64,000 nucleotides of DNA from Perca fluviatilis (lineage: Eukaryota > Chordata > Actinopteri > Perciformes > Percidae): contig NC_053126.1 in NCBI RefSeq assembly GCF_010015445.1, positions 5,668,249 through 5,732,248 of the forward strand, in the 5' to 3' direction. This document shows, in pieces, positions 62,101 to 64,000 of the stretch. The translations under genes and the position numbers were made by a program. The notes under the pieces are model-generated. The model was not told the origin of the DNA. It saw nothing but the letters and a program-made list of their open reading frames with translations, and did no database searches. Positions within the stretch are counted from its first letter, which is position 1; each line of letters starts with the position of its first letter.

Positions 62101-64000
62101 TCCAGCGTCATGCACTGGGGCACGTCGCGTGCACACTGGTGCACTGGGCGCTCTCGATTTGAGAGAGAGAGAGAGAGAGAGGGAGGCGTTAATAGCAAAG
62201 GATTGGAGAAAATAAAAGGGAAGGGATTGATGTTGTGAGGCCTAGTACGCTTTATCTCTTGATATACTGTTTTATATGCATGTTAAATGATGTATAAACG
62301 TTCATAAGAGTGAAAATGTCTTCCCTGCACCTGCTTTTAGCTGTTGGCACATAGTTATGACACTTAAAAGAGCTCAGCACCAAGGACTCCTCCCTGTAAA
62401 GGCTACACAGGCCCACTACTTTTATCCAAAGGCTTCCCTCGTTCCCAGCTCTTTTCTTTAGATTAACATGACACTATTTTATTATTTCAGACAATACAGA
62501 GGGTGGGTGGTGATGATGTTGCTGTCCACTTTGAAAAACCAGCTGTAAGCTCAGTGGGAGTCACAGCCACTGCATCACACAGGTCAAACACACAAGCTGG
62601 GGAATGACCACTTATGAAGGCCACCCCTTGCCCATACTGCCAACGCTTGCTGATGATTTTCATTCATCGATCACGTATTAATGGACTCCTCATAAATATC
62701 CTTTCAGTGCACTGCTTGCTACCTCTCTTTATCTGCCTAGAGTTTAATAGTTTGACAAAGGCGTGTCGCTTCAGGAGGGGAAGCGTTCTCGGATTGTTAT
62801 GCTGCTTGCAGTGTACTAGATGTAGGTGTTTAAATAAAGAGTTAAATAATACCCTTCAGACAATGTGCCTTCTGGTAATTACAAAATAAATACACACCGA
62901 GTGAAAGTAGCCTAGATGTTTTCAGTTGCTGTTTCAGCCATAAGTCAGTCATGTAGGAAACACATGTAGTATTGAACCACCGTGAAGCACCTCTATCTCT
63001 TAGAGCCCCTCTGTCCTCCAGCTAATCAATCAAACAGCACTTGTTTTACCTGCTCTTTAGAATAAAACAGAGAGACACACACACCACTCCTATTTCCACT
63101 TCCTGGTCCACTGCATTACTGTCAGGGTGGACTTTAAAATATTGGGGTCTCTCACTCTCTGCCTCATTCACATCATGAATTAATGAGGCCCGTGTGACAC
63201 AATCTCATACTTATAGACTTTAAGACTAGCCATGGGCCTGCAAGGCTAGTGACATCTCCACTCCTGATTCACCGCCATATTACGTCTCCATACACCATCA
63301 GACCATAGTAAAATAAATTATACCGCCCCACTTTTAGGCACTTTCCTTTTTTTTTCACATCTCTGATTTTCTTTTTTCATTTCCCCCTCTCTCTCTCCAC
63401 TCTCTCTCCTCTGTCCTTCCTTCCTTCAACTATCTTCTCCTTAATATATAACATCTGGCACACCCTTTTTTTTTAAATTCATTTTGTGCTCCTAAATCAC
63501 GAATAATGTATACGTTAGTGGAATGGCTGGGCAGTCTCAGTGTCATTTAAAGCTGTAACTGTGGCCACTGAGACATGCAGCAACATGCAGCAACTTCTTC
63601 TCTTCCTCCTTTACCACTTCCCCTTCCCCGCTCTCAGTTGCATCAACTCCTGTTTTTTTTTTTCTGTTCTCGTCTGCTCTTCCTTGTCCTCATTCATGCT
63701 GCTAAGTTGGCTTTAAATGGACATTATTGCCGCTGTCACATGGTTCATATGACCCCTTTAAATCAGCCACAACTCAGTGCAGTGTGAAACAGCACAATAT
63801 GCGGAAAGAGGACGATTGTGTGTAACTTCCCGCTAACCCTGCAGATTCTGAAAGGTTAATCTGCACATTTCAGGCCATTTTTTACAAACCCAGTTGAAAG
63901 GGCGAGTCCATTATTTATTTATATTTAGGTTTTCATATCATTCTTCTAGATTATTCATAACCTTATTAGCTTGCTGTGGTAACATTCACACTCTAGAGAT
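62101..64000. other. actb upstream flank
   Basis: A (GA)n tract at about 62160-62181 and CT-rich runs at 63385-63425. No gene, RNA or clear transposon recognised; open frames under 92 codons look random. Confidence 0.6.

Overview
The window is nuclear DNA of a ray-finned fish, most likely a percomorph teleost. The reasons are vertebrate GT-AG exon/intron structure, very long (CA)n microsatellites, many short hAT-type and TTAA-flanked non-autonomous DNA transposons of kinds common in percomorphs, a tRNA-derived SINE with a tail typical of that group, and a cytoplasmic actin starting [10 protein letters not shown]. No bacterial, viral or organellar gene is visible. Two protein-coding genes, both on the minus strand, account for all convincing coding sequence. 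|| Positions 1-49.4 kb: tnrc18 (trinucleotide repeat containing 18, a large chromatin protein). It reads right to left from a GC-rich promoter and a non-coding exon near 49.1-49.4 kb, through the ATG exon (47102-47445), to a last visible exon that runs off the left edge. I resolve 26 coding exons, about 2341 codons. Every junction has GT-AG sites and the phases agree throughout. The C-terminal part, including the BAH domain that mammalian TNRC18 uses to read H3K9me3, lies outside the window. Intron 1 (29016-47101, 18 kb) and the intron holding 13.5-16.2 kb carry most of the mobile-element load. || Positions 49.4-57.6 kb: intergenic. It contains a GC-rich block at 50.65-51.25 kb and microsatellites, and no gene I can support. 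|| Positions 57.6-62.1 kb: actb, cytoplasmic beta-actin, complete. It has a TATA/CArG/CCAAT promoter, a non-coding exon 1, a 1.5 kb intron 1 with a perfect CArG box, five coding exons giving 375 aa with the standard vertebrate actin exon lengths, and a 3'UTR with a conserved block and an AATAAA signal. || Positions 62.1-64 kb: upstream flank with no gene recognised. || The genes do not form a pathway, but same-strand linkage of TNRC18 and ACTB is ancient; in human FBXL18 sits between them and here it is absent. No undescribed system was found. The most notable items are a 47-copy 46-bp minisatellite inside a TTAA-flanked element, a (UG)n tract abutting a tnrc18 3' splice site, nested and chimeric MITEs, a 679-bp foldback element, and a 16-codon upstream ORF before the tnrc18 start.
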